Assembly (NCBI GenBank): GCA_965279095.1
Contig: CBDIHH010000007.1
Span: forward strand, 806,001-870,000
Origin: CBDIHH01 sp965279095
GTDB taxonomy: Bacteria; Pseudomonadota; Alphaproteobacteria; Caulobacterales; Caulobacteraceae
DNA length: 64,000 nucleotides
Direction: 5' to 3'
The translations under genes and the position numbers were made by a program. Numbering within the stretch: position 1 is the first letter of the stretch; every line of letters begins with the position of its first letter. Shown here one piece after another: positions 8,737 to 16,727 of the stretch. The notes beneath the pieces were generated by a model. The model worked only from the letters and a program-made list of their open reading frames with translations. It was not told the DNA's origin and searched no databases.

Positions 8737-10389
8737 ATGGCTGCCAAGACCGTCTATTTCTCCACCGACGCCCGCGACAAGATGCTCCGCGGCGTCAACA
8801 TCCTCGCCAACGCGGTGAAGGTGACCCTCGGCCCCAAGGGCCGCAACGTCGTCATCGAAAAGTCCTTCGGCGCCCCGCGCTCCACCAAGGACGGCGTATC
8901 GGTGGCCAAGGAAATCGAGCTGGAAGACAAGTTCGAGAACCTCGGCGCCCAGCTGATCCGCGAAGTCGCCTCCAAGACCAATGACAAGGCCGGCGACGGC
9001 ACCACCACCGCCACCGTCCTGGCTCAGGCCATCGTCGTCGAGGGCCTCAAGTCCGTCGCCGCCGGCATGAACCCGATGGACCTGAAGCGCGGCATCGACA
9101 AGGCCGTCATCAAGGTCGTCGAGGAGATCAAGAACACCTCCAAGAAGGTCACCACCAACGACGAGATCGCCCAGGTCGGCACCATCTCCGCCAACGGCGA
9201 CGCCGATGTCGGCAAGATGATCGCCCAGGCGATGGAAAAGGTCGGCAACGAGGGTGTCATCACCGTCGAGGAAGCCAAGTCGCTGGAAACCGAGCTCGAC
9301 GTCGTCGAGGGTATGCAGTTCGACCGCGGCTACCTGTCGCCCTACTTCATCACCAACGCCGACAAGATGGAGGTCGTCCTCGAGGACGCCCAGATCCTGC
9401 TGTTCGAGAAGAAGCTCTCTTCCCTGCAGCCCCTCCTGCCGGTGCTGGAATCGGTCGTGCAGTCGGGCCGTCCCCTGCTGATCATCGCCGAGGACGTCGA
9501 GGGCGAAGCCCTGGCCACCCTGGTGGTCAACAAGCTGCGGGGCGGCCTGCGCGTCGCCGCCGTCAAGGCCCCGGGCTTCGGCGACCGCCGCAAGGCCATG
9601 CTGGAAGACCTCGCCATCCTCACGGGCGGCCAGGTGATCTCCGAGGACCTCGGCATCAAGCTTGAGAACGTGTCGCTGGAAATGCTCGGCCGCGCCAAGA
9701 AGGTGACGATCGACAAGGACAACACCACGATCGTCGACGGCATCGGCGACAAGGCCGCCATCGAGGGCCGCATCGCCCAGATCAAGCGCCAGATCGAGGA
9801 CACCACCTCGGACTACGACAAGGAAAAGCTGCAAGAGCGTCTGGCCAAGCTGGCCGGCGGTGTTGCGGTGGTCCGCGTCGGCGGCTCGACCGAAGTGGAA
9901 GTGAAGGAAAAGAAGGACCGCGTCGATGACGCCCTCAACGCGACCCGCGCGGCCGTGGAAGAAGGCATCGTCCCCGGCGGCGGCGTCGCCCTGCTGAAGG
10001 CCTCGAAGATCCTCGTCGGCATGACCGGCCTGAACGCGGACGAGACCGCGGGCATCGCCATCGTCCGTCGCGCCATCCAGGCCCCGATCCGTCAGATCGC
10101 CGAAAACGCCGGCGTCGAAGGCTCGATCGTGGTCGGCAAGGTGCTGGAATCCGACAGCGCCACCTTCGGCTTCAACGCCCAGACCGAAGAATACCAGGAC
10201 CTGGTCGCCAACGGCGTCATCGACCCCGCCAAGGTGGTCCGCACGGCCCTGCAGGACGCCGCCTCCGTGGCCGGCATCCTGATCACCACCGAAGCGGCCA
10301 TCGCCGAGTCGCCCAAGAAGGCCTCGGGCGGCGCCGGCGGCGGCATGCCCGGCGGCGGCATGGGCGGCATGGGCGACATGGACTTCTAG
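8737..10389 (+). CDS. groEL: Chaperonin GroEL
   Basis: 550 residues, standard length. Features: KVTLGPKGRNVVIEKSFG nucleotide-binding region near the N-terminus, GDGTTTATVLAQAI motif (ATP-hydrolysis Asp in GDGTT), apical domain in the middle, and the C-terminal Gly-Gly-Met tail ending MGDMDF. It forms the double-ring folding chamber with GroES. An AGAAAGAG ribosome site precedes the ATG. It is the last gene of the operon, with a hairpin terminator 30 bases after the stop. Confidence 0.99.
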   Translation: MAAKTVYFSTDARDKMLRGVNILANAVKVTLGPKGRNVVIEKSFGAPRSTKDGVSVAKEIELEDKFENLGAQLIREVASKTNDKAGDGTTTATVLAQAIVVEGLKSVAAGMNPMDLKRGIDKAVIKVVEEIKNTSKKVTTNDEIAQVGTISANGDADVGKMIAQAMEKVGNEGVITVEEAKSLETELDVVEGMQFDRGYLSPYFITNADKMEVVLEDAQILLFEKKLSSLQPLLPVLESVVQSGRPLLIIAEDVEGEALATLVVNKLRGGLRVAAVKAPGFGDRRKAMLEDLAILTGGQVISEDLGIKLENVSLEMLGRAKKVTIDKDNTTIVDGIGDKAAIEGRIAQIKRQIEDTTSDYDKEKLQERLAKLAGGVAVVRVGGSTEVEVKEKKDRVDDALNATRAAVEEGIVPGGGVALLKASKILVGMTGLNADETAGIAIVRRAIQAPIRQIAENAGVEGSIVVGKVLESDSATFGFNAQTEEYQDLVANGVIDPAKVVRTALQDAASVAGILITTEAAIAESPKKASGGAGGGMPGGGMGGMGDMDF

Positions 10390-10418
10390 GTCCAAGCCAC
10401 CCGCACTGAACTGGATGA

Positions 10419-10449
10419 GGCCCCGGGCAGAGATGTCCGGGGCCTTTTT
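10419..10449 (+). terminator. Rho-independent terminator of groESL
   Basis: GGCCCCGG (10419-10426) pairs with CCGGGGCC (10437-10444), with a short internal loop, followed by TTTTT (10445-10449). It is placed just after groEL on the same strand. Confidence 0.88.
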
Positions 10450-10663
10450 CGTGGTGGGGGGGGCACTTCTGACCCAGCGTGAAGGTCCGAGAGGTCTGGC
10501 TTTGTGTCCTGGAAGTCCCAAGGCTCGGGCCGCATCCAAGCGCCTGCTAACAGCAGCGTACCTCAGGTAGGTTGCGACGGGGGCAAAGCACAAGCTAGAA
10601 AATAATCTACTGCGGTCGCGATGATGCTGATTCGCAGAACCCAGTCGTGGCGGGGGCCACTGA

Positions 10664-11569
10664 ATGGCGAACCAGGGCAGTCATAGGTTCGGAAGCGACT
10701 CGACCGAGCTTAAGCTCGACGTAATCGGCTCCTACCTTCACGCATTCACGACGGCGCTCAGGAAAAAGTTTCCCGAGCTCATCTACATTGATGTGTTCTC
10801 TGGCTCCGGAGCGCGCGAGGTGCTGCATAGCGCGGCACCGGCCAATCTGATCGAAGACGCCCGTGGGGAGCGGATCGAGGAGCGTCGAGGCTCGGCGCGC
10901 ATCGCCCTCGACACTCAGCCTCCTTTCACAAAGGTGATCTTCATCGAGCAAAAGAAGGCCTTTTGCATCGCTCTAGAGGAACTCGCTGGCAGCTACCCGG
11001 GTCGCAGCATCGAAGTTCTTCGTGGCGACGCGAACGACCTGATTTTGCAGGCAATTAGCCGGTCATGGGCAGGCACCCGCGCCGTCATGTTCATCGATCC
11101 CTACGGGATGCAGTTGCGCTGGTCGACACTTGAGGCAATCCGCAGAACCGAGGCGGTGGACGTCTGGTACCTAGTGACCCTTCAGGGTCTCTATCGGCAA
11201 GCGACCTTGAGCCGTGGCGACATCACGCCGAGGAAGCGAGAGGCGCTGAACCGGATGCTGGGTACCGAGGGGTGGGAGGCGGCCTGGTACACGCCGACTT
11301 CAGTGGGCACCCTGTTTGATCCCCCGGATGGGCCGCGCGTCATGGGCGACCGTAGAGTGGCCGACGTGAATGAAATGGAAGCCTTCATGGCCGCGCGGCT
11401 TCGAGACCTTTTTCCGATGGTGTCTGGGCCGCTTCGATTGAAGACCAAGAACGGCGCGCCCGGATTCGCTCTATTCTTTGCATGCTCCAATCCGAACCCG
11501 GCCGCCTTCAGTGTCGCCGCGAAGATCGCGAACTACATACTCAAGGTCGGCAAGCTGTCCCAGGTCTGA
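10664..11569 (+). CDS. tcmP: Three-Cys-motif partner protein TcmP-like
   Basis: 301 residues. I recognise the TcmP pattern: an N-terminal HRFGSDSTELKLDVIGSYL-type segment, YIDVFSGSG (41-49), FIEQ (93-96), GDAND (121-125) and FIDPYG (143-148). These resemble the motif I, acidic and motif IV positions of a Rossmann methyltransferase fold, though no activity is established. Families of this kind are named because they sit beside Gp37/Gp68-type three-Cys proteins, and one lies convergently here with a 37-base overlap at the 3' ends. Codon use is less GC-biased than in groEL (for example AGG, CTA, TTT), suggesting transfer. The function of the pair is not known to me. Confidence 0.8.
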   Translation: MANQGSHRFGSDSTELKLDVIGSYLHAFTTALRKKFPELIYIDVFSGSGAREVLHSAAPANLIEDARGERIEERRGSARIALDTQPPFTKVIFIEQKKAFCIALEELAGSYPGRSIEVLRGDANDLILQAISRSWAGTRAVMFIDPYGMQLRWSTLEAIRRTEAVDVWYLVTLQGLYRQATLSRGDITPRKREALNRMLGTEGWEAAWYTPTSVGTLFDPPDGPRVMGDRRVADVNEMEAFMAARLRDLFPMVSGPLRLKTKNGAPGFALFFACSNPNPAAFSVAAKIANYILKVGKLSQV

Positions 11570-12279
11570 CCACGATAAGCTCGGCCGGCGGCCTTCTTAT
11601 TTCGCCCCCCCCACTGCTTGAAGAAAAAGGCAGTTCCCGCCTCTTCGCAAGCGTCATATATTTCATCTACCCAGTCTTCTTGCATCGGGCGCGCGAGGGG
11701 CCCCGACTCGCCGCCCACTATGGCCCAATTGATCCCGGAGAGGTCGGCTCCGGCAACGGAGCCGATCAATGGCTCGAACGAGACGAACCGGACGGCCGCA
11801 CGTGTGGCGCGAAGGCTTTCCAAGCGGTCAAGAACGGCGTCGTTTTCTATGCTTGTTCCCAGCCACACATTCGGCAGTCGCGGCAGATCCCGGCTCAGGT
11901 CGGCCATTCGCTCGGGCCGTTTCGTCAGGATCTGGTACGTATGCCGCGGGGTGTTAGCCATCGTCGCCCAGACATTGCGGATGAATTCGAACGGCACAGC
12001 CTCCTGAAATAGGTCGGACATGCTATTCACAAATATGAGACGTGGTTTGCGCCAAGCCTTCGGCGTTTCCAACGCGCTATGATCAAGCGTGACTCTTCCG
12101 GTCCAAACGTGCCGATGACCGCTCTTCCGGGTCAGGCCGGCGTACTTCGGCGTGCCCATTGCTTCTAGACGGGCAGCCATTCTCATCGCGTAGCAGTTCG
12201 TACAGCCAGCGGTGAGGATCGTGCAGCCAGCGACCGGGTTCCACGTCGCGTCTGTCCACTCGATTGATGACTCGGCCAT
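11533..12279 (-). CDS. Phage Gp37/Gp68 family (DUF5131) three-Cys-motif protein
   Basis: 248 residues. The N-terminus IEWTDATWNPVAGC leads into a three-cysteine cluster C19-x6-C26-x2-C29, reminiscent of but not identical to the radical SAM CX3CX2C iron-sulfur site. Further family motifs: FVNSMSDLF (83-91), LTKRPER (118-124), WLGTSIEN (139-146), SFEPLIG (167-173), VGGESG (188-193) and FFFKQWGG (218-225). Such proteins occur in phages, prophages and genomic islands. An iron-sulfur, possibly SAM-dependent enzyme is an inference. It is convergent with and overlaps the TcmP-like gene. Length is full for the family. Confidence 0.85.
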   Translation of the reverse strand: MAESSIEWTDATWNPVAGCTILTAGCTNCYAMRMAARLEAMGTPKYAGLTRKSGHRHVWTGRVTLDHSALETPKAWRKPRLIFVNSMSDLFQEAVPFEFIRNVWATMANTPRHTYQILTKRPERMADLSRDLPRLPNVWLGTSIENDAVLDRLESLRATRAAVRFVSFEPLIGSVAGADLSGINWAIVGGESGPLARPMQEDWVDEIYDACEEAGTAFFFKQWGGRNKKAAGRAYRGQTWDSLPTLSM

Positions 12280-12830
12280 TTGGCTTCCTTAGTAGGCTGT
12301 AAACCTTACCCGGTCCCTACGTCAGAAACGGGCGTGCTGATCTGACTTCCTGCAGCGTCCAAATACGCCAATCGCCAAGCCCAAGCGCCCCAACACACCT
12401 CACCCAAAACCTCTTGCCGGCGAGTTTGCGCTCGGGGCGGAGCGGGTCAAGGTCGCGGCTGCGCCGCGCCGCGCAGCGGTGGCCCTGCGGGCCAACCTTG
12501 ACGCGCTCCGCCCCGAGCGCTCCCATCTCGCCATGAGGTTTGTGGCGCAGCAGCATCCCGGGGGATGCTGAGCCGGTTGAAGGCTCCGAGCCTCACGCCT
12601 CGGTCGAACGGCCCCGGGTCACCTCAGCCTTGGCGTCCATGCGGAGCCTGGCGCGAGGCGGACTGTCCCGCCATTCCTGCCGCTGGACGCCGTCAGGCGC
12701 CCATTCGTCGCCATCCCTCCGGTCCGCACCCGTCGCCTGTAGGTCTTTTTCTCACCCGTTCCGCCCGCCCGCCCTTGGCGCGGCCCCAGCGGCGTATAAG
12801 CTTGGCTGGCTCTCTCCCGCAGGAGGCCCC
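12280..12830. other. Intergenic region upstream of glutathione peroxidase gene
   Basis: 551 bases without a convincing gene. The first part holds the upstream region of the three-Cys gene. The middle holds a large inverted repeat (listed separately). The last 300 bases contain no recognisable coding sequence; an open frame continuous with the peroxidase has no matching protein content before the GTG start. GCGTATAAGC near 12791-12800 could be the -10 of the peroxidase promoter. Confidence 0.5.
12428..12520. repeat. Long imperfect inverted repeat
   Basis: Arms of 26 bases at 12428-12453 and 12495-12520 are complementary except for one position near the middle. They start GCGCTCGGGGCGGAGCG and end with its complement. 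The 41-base interior holds smaller hairpins (GCTGCGC/GCGCAGC and CCCTGCGGG). It would form a long stable cruciform or RNA hairpin. There is no T-run after it, so it is not a standard terminator. It resembles palindromic interspersed elements of alphaproteobacteria. Confidence 0.85.
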
Positions 12831-13325
12831 GTGGCCAGCATCTATGATTTCACCGTCAAGGCGGCGGACGGGGCGCCGGCGCCCCTGGCGGCCTATCAGG
12901 GCCAGGTGATGCTGATCGTCAACACCGCCTCCAAGTGCGGCTTCACCCCGCAATACGAGGGCCTGGAGGCCCTGCACCGGCGCTATGGCGGCGCGGGCCT
13001 CGCCGTGCTCGCCTTCCCCTGCAATCAGTTCGGCGGCCAGGAGCCGGGGGACGCGGCGCAGATCGCCGACTTCTGTTCGCTTACCTACGACGTCACCTTC
13101 CCGGTGATGGCCAAGGTCGAGGTGCGCGGGGCCAAGGCCGACCCCCTGTTCGCCTGGCTGACGCGCCAGAAGCGCGGCCTTTTGGGCGCAGCGATCAAGT
13201 GGAATTTCACCAAGTTCCTCATCGGCCGCGACGGGGCCGTGGTGCAGCGCTTCGCCCCGACCGCCACGCCGGCGGCGATGGTCGCGGCGGTGGAGAAGGC
13301 GCTGGCCGCGCCGGTCGCCGCCTAG
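12831..13325 (+). CDS. Glutathione peroxidase family protein
   Basis: 164 residues from the GTG at 12831, which has AGGAGG four bases upstream; an open frame further upstream adds no family sequence. Thioredoxin-fold peroxidase with catalytic Cys36 in NTASKCGFT, the FPCNQFGGQEP motif (62-72, giving the conserved Gln) and the WNFTKFL motif with the active-site Trp/Asn. Cysteine-type enzymes like this usually reduce hydroperoxides with thioredoxin rather than glutathione. No export signal is seen, so it is cytoplasmic. A dienelactone hydrolase gene follows 52 bases later. Confidence 0.93.
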   Translation: MASIYDFTVKAADGAPAPLAAYQGQVMLIVNTASKCGFTPQYEGLEALHRRYGGAGLAVLAFPCNQFGGQEPGDAAQIADFCSLTYDVTFPVMAKVEVRGAKADPLFAWLTRQKRGLLGAAIKWNFTKFLIGRDGAVVQRFAPTATPAAMVAAVEKALAAPVAA

Positions 13326-13377
13326 TCCCGGCCTTCCCGGCGCCCTAAGCTACAGCCCCACCGAGGAGACACCCGCC

Positions 13378-14244
13378 ATGTGCGACGACGACATCCACCA
13401 GGGCCTGGCGCCGGACCCCGCCCTCTCCCGCCGCGCCTTTGGCGTGCTCACCGCAGCCGCCGCCGCGGGCGCCGCCGGCTCGGCCCGGGCCGCCATGAAG
13501 GTCATCGACCGAGACGTCGATGTGAAGACCCCCGACGGCCTCGCCGACGCGGTGATCGCCTATCCGGAGGGCAAGGGGCCCTGGCCGGCGGTGCTGATCT
13601 GGACCGACATCATGGGCCTGCGCCCGGTGTTCCGCGAGATGGCGCGGCGGCTGGCGGGCGAGGGCTATGTGGTGCTCTGCCCCAATCCCTTCTACCGGGC
13701 CAAGCGCGGTCCGGCGGTGGACGGCGCCTTCGACTTCAACAAGCCGGAGGACCGCGCCAAGCTGATGCCCCTGCGCGCCACCCTCACCCCAGACGGCGCC
13801 GCCCGCGACGCCACCACCTTCCTCGCCTATCTCGACGCCCAGCCCCAGACCGACAAGGCCCGCAAGGCCGGGGTGCAGGGCTATTGCATGGGCGGCCCCC
13901 TGACCCTGCAGACCGCCGCCGCGGTCCCGGGGCGCATCGCCGCCGGGGGCAGCTTCCACGGCGCTGGCCTCGCCACCGACAAGCCCGACAGCCCCCACCT
14001 GCTGATCCCCAAGACCCGGGCGCAGTTCATGATCGCCATCGCCGACAACGACGACAAGCAGGACCCCGGCGCCAAGGATCGCCTGAGGGCGGCCTTCGAC
14101 GCGGCCAAGGTCCCGGCCCACATCGAAGTCTATGCCGGCGCCAACCACGGCTGGTGCGTGCCCGGATCGGCCGCCTACAACGCGCCCGCCGCCGAGAAGG
14201 CCTGGGCCGAACTTCTGGCGCTCTACAAGAAACGGCTGGTCTGA
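13378..14244 (+). CDS. Dienelactone hydrolase family protein, Tat-exported
   Basis: 288 residues. The N-terminus has a twin-arginine signal: SRRAF around residues 17-21, an Ala-rich hydrophobic stretch, and a probable cleavage after ARA near 38. The alpha/beta hydrolase domain has nucleophile Cys170 in GYCMGG and a catalytic His in GANHGWC near the C-terminus. Family members hydrolyse dienelactone or related esters; the physiological substrate is not evident and there are no catechol-degradation genes nearby. It converges on the Kef antiporter gene with 10 bases between the stops. Confidence 0.88.
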   Translation: MCDDDIHQGLAPDPALSRRAFGVLTAAAAAGAAGSARAAMKVIDRDVDVKTPDGLADAVIAYPEGKGPWPAVLIWTDIMGLRPVFREMARRLAGEGYVVLCPNPFYRAKRGPAVDGAFDFNKPEDRAKLMPLRATLTPDGAARDATTFLAYLDAQPQTDKARKAGVQGYCMGGPLTLQTAAAVPGRIAAGGSFHGAGLATDKPDSPHLLIPKTRAQFMIAIADNDDKQDPGAKDRLRAAFDAAKVPAHIEVYAGANHGWCVPGSAAYNAPAAEKAWAELLALYKKRLV

Positions 14245-14254
14245 CCCTCCGCCG

Positions 14255-16042
14255 TCAACCGCTCCTCAGGCGATCGCGCATCCGCCGGGTGCGCCCGCCC
14301 ATGGAATCGGGGCGGTTGAGGTCCTTGCGGACGGCGTCGCGCTTCTCGTGGATGGCGGCGATCACCAGACCCATAGGCACGCCCATGTCCACCAGCAGGG
14401 CCTCGGACAGCTGCAGGCTGGCCTCGATGGTCTCGGGCACCGCCTCGGTGGCGCCCAGGGCGTAGAGGGCCTTGGCGTGGCGGGCATCGCGGGCGCGCGC
14501 GACGATGATCATCTCCGGCCGCTCCTGGCGCGCGGTCGCCACCACCGCCTCCACCGCCTCGGGGGAATCCATGGTGACCACCACGGCCTGGGCGGTCTCC
14601 AGGCCGCAGCGACGCAGGAACTCGGCGCGCGACGCCTCGCCGAAGTGGACCGTATGGCCGCGCTTGCGCCCCTGCTCGACCAGGCGGGCGTCGCGGTCGA
14701 TGGCGACCCAGCTGACGTCCTGGGTGTCGAGCATGTCGCCGACCATCCGCCCGACCCGGCCATAGCCGACGACGAGCACGCGGGCGTCGCCCTCGGACGG
14801 CAGCGCCGGTTCGGGCAGGGGGGCCGGCGCCTCCCCGCGCATCGCCCGGCGAATCCGGCCGCCGGCGAAGGCCAGCAGCGGCAGGGTGAACATGGTCAGG
14901 GTGGCGGCGACCATCAGCGCCTCGCCCAGGAGCGGGGGAATGATCCCAGCGCCGGTGGCCTGGTCGACGATGACGAAGGCGAACTCGCCCCCGGCCGCCA
15001 GCAGCAGACCCGCCTCCAGGGCGTCGACCAGCTTGACGCCGAAAGCCCGCGCCAGCCCTGTCACCACAGCGATCTTGATGGCCAGGAAGCCCGCGGCCAG
15101 CCCCAGGATGAACACCGGCCGATGCGCCAGGACGCTGAGGTCCAGGCCGATGCCGACGGAGACGAAGAACAGCCCCAGGAACAGGCCCTTGAACGGCTCG
15201 ATGGTGACCTCGACCTCGTGGCGGTATTCCGTCTCGGCCAGCAGGAGCCCGGCGATGAAGGCGCCCAGGGCCATGGACAGGCCCGCCAGGGCGGTGACCA
15301 GGCCCGCCCCCAGCACCACCAGCAGGCAGGCGGCCATGAACAGTTCCTCGCTCTTGGCGCGGGACACCGACTTGAACATCGGCCGCAGCAGCAGGCGGCC
15401 GACCACCAGGACGAAGCCGATTCCGGCCACGGCCTGGGCCAGGGCGAGCAGCACCTTGGCGCTGCCGCCCTGGGCGCCGCTGCCGCCCACCAGGGTCAGG
15501 GTGACCAGGATCGGGGCCACCGCCAGGTCCTGGAACAGCAGGACCGAGAAGGCGGTGCGGCCGGTGGCCGAATGCAGCCGCTTCTGCTCGGACAGCACCG
15601 GCACGACGATGGCGGTAGACGACAGGGCCAGGGCCGAGGCGGCGGCGATAGCGGCCAGACCCGGATAGCCCATGAGCATGATCAGTCCACTGATGGCCGC
15701 GATGCTCACGCCCACCTGCAGGGCGCCGAGGCCGAACACCATCTGGCGCAGCAACCGCAGCCGGTCCCATGACAGCTCCAGCCCGATCATGAACAGCAGG
15801 AAGACCACGCCGAACTCGGCGAGCTGCTCGATCTCGCGCGGATTGCCGACGGTGAAATAGCCCAGCCACGGAACGGTGTCGGACAGGGCGCCCAGGCCGA
15901 AGGGGCCCAGCACCACCCCGGCCCCGAGGAACCCCAGGATCGGGCTGATCTTCAGCCGCTTGAACAGGGGCACGACGACCCCCGCCGTGGCCAGGAACAG
16001 CACAAGATCCTTGTAGTCCGCGGGCGAAACGCCGTGCTCCAC
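14255..16042 (-). CDS. Kef-type CPA2 potassium/proton antiporter with RCK (TrkA-N) domain
   Basis: 595 residues from a GTG at 16042 that has AAGGAG close upstream; an upstream open frame in the same phase is not family-like. About 12 membrane helices (residues about 5-390) of the Na+/H+ exchanger fold (LGFLGAGVVLGPFGLGAL, LLFQDLAVAPILV) are followed by a cytoplasmic NAD-binding TrkA-N domain (VLVVGYGRVGRMV, then VAIDRD). Kef proteins expel potassium in exchange for protons, often in response to electrophiles. No ancillary KefF/KefG gene is adjacent, so glutathione control is not shown. YbaL-type function is the alternative. Confidence 0.9.
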   Translation of the reverse strand: MEHGVSPADYKDLVLFLATAGVVVPLFKRLKISPILGFLGAGVVLGPFGLGALSDTVPWLGYFTVGNPREIEQLAEFGVVFLLFMIGLELSWDRLRLLRQMVFGLGALQVGVSIAAISGLIMLMGYPGLAAIAAASALALSSTAIVVPVLSEQKRLHSATGRTAFSVLLFQDLAVAPILVTLTLVGGSGAQGGSAKVLLALAQAVAGIGFVLVVGRLLLRPMFKSVSRAKSEELFMAACLLVVLGAGLVTALAGLSMALGAFIAGLLLAETEYRHEVEVTIEPFKGLFLGLFFVSVGIGLDLSVLAHRPVFILGLAAGFLAIKIAVVTGLARAFGVKLVDALEAGLLLAAGGEFAFVIVDQATGAGIIPPLLGEALMVAATLTMFTLPLLAFAGGRIRRAMRGEAPAPLPEPALPSEGDARVLVVGYGRVGRMVGDMLDTQDVSWVAIDRDARLVEQGRKRGHTVHFGEASRAEFLRRCGLETAQAVVVTMDSPEAVEAVVATARQERPEMIIVARARDARHAKALYALGATEAVPETIEASLQLSEALLVDMGVPMGLVIAAIHEKRDAVRKDLNRPDSMGGRTRRMRDRLRSG

Positions 16043-16201
16043 GCGGTCTCCTTCTCGATGACTGGAAGCGGCCAGTATGGGGCGCCGGGAGTCCCGCGCC
16101 AACCTTGCGCGCCCGGATCGGCGGCGACTTTTGCAACCGGGCCGAGAAGCGCTAAACAGGCGGCGGGCGCCGTCCAGCCCGCAGCCGCCGGAGCCCGTCG
16201 C

Positions 16202-16663
16202 ATGTTCAAGATCATCGTGGCCGCCGCCGCGCTCCTCGCCTCGAGCCCCGCCCTCGCCGCGCCCGGCATCGCGGTCGATCATCCGTGGATCCGCGCGACC
16301 CCCCCCGGGGCCATCACCGCCGCCGGCTACATGGTGCTGAACAACCGCGGCGCGACCGCCGACCGGCTGATGGGCGGCGCCACCGACGCCGCCCGCAACG
16401 TCACCATCCATCAGACCGTGGTGTCCCAGGGCGTGGCCAAGATGAGCGCGACCCCCTCCCTGGCCATCGGCGCCGGGCGGGCCATCGCCTTCAAGCCCGG
16501 CGGCTACCATCTGATGCTGGTGGGGCTGAAGGCGCCCCTCACCGTCGGACAGGTGGTCAAGGTGACCCTGACCTTCGAGCGCGGCGGGGCCATGACCGTC
16601 CCCTTCGTGGTCGAGCAGCCGGCCGCCCCTATGGGCGACCACGCCATGCACGACATGCACTGA
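16202..16663 (+). CDS. Periplasmic copper chaperone PCuAC
   Basis: 153 residues. Signal peptide MFKIIVAAAALLASSPALAA, then a DUF461/PCuAC cupredoxin-like domain. The copper-binding pattern H-x10-M-x21-H-x-M is met exactly by H70, M81, H103 and M105. A His/Met-rich tail (MGDHAMHDMH) could add a second metal site. PCuAC delivers Cu(I) to cytochrome oxidase CuA or to other cuproproteins in the periplasm. The ATG at 16202 gives a proper signal peptide; longer upstream starts would disrupt it. It is followed on the same strand by an M13 peptidase gene. Confidence 0.93.
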   Translation: MFKIIVAAAALLASSPALAAPGIAVDHPWIRATPPGAITAAGYMVLNNRGATADRLMGGATDAARNVTIHQTVVSQGVAKMSATPSLAIGAGRAIAFKPGGYHLMLVGLKAPLTVGQVVKVTLTFERGGAMTVPFVVEQPAAPMGDHAMHDMH

Positions 16664-16727
16664 GGGGCGCCCCGCTGTCGCCCTATCCTCCGGCCAGAAT
16701 CCCCTCCGAAGCCCACGAAGGACGCCC

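Noticed and set aside
10450..12420. Integrated phage or IS around the TcmP/three-Cys pair
   Set aside because: No integrase, transposase, tRNA target or flanking direct repeat could be found; only composition and family membership suggest transfer.
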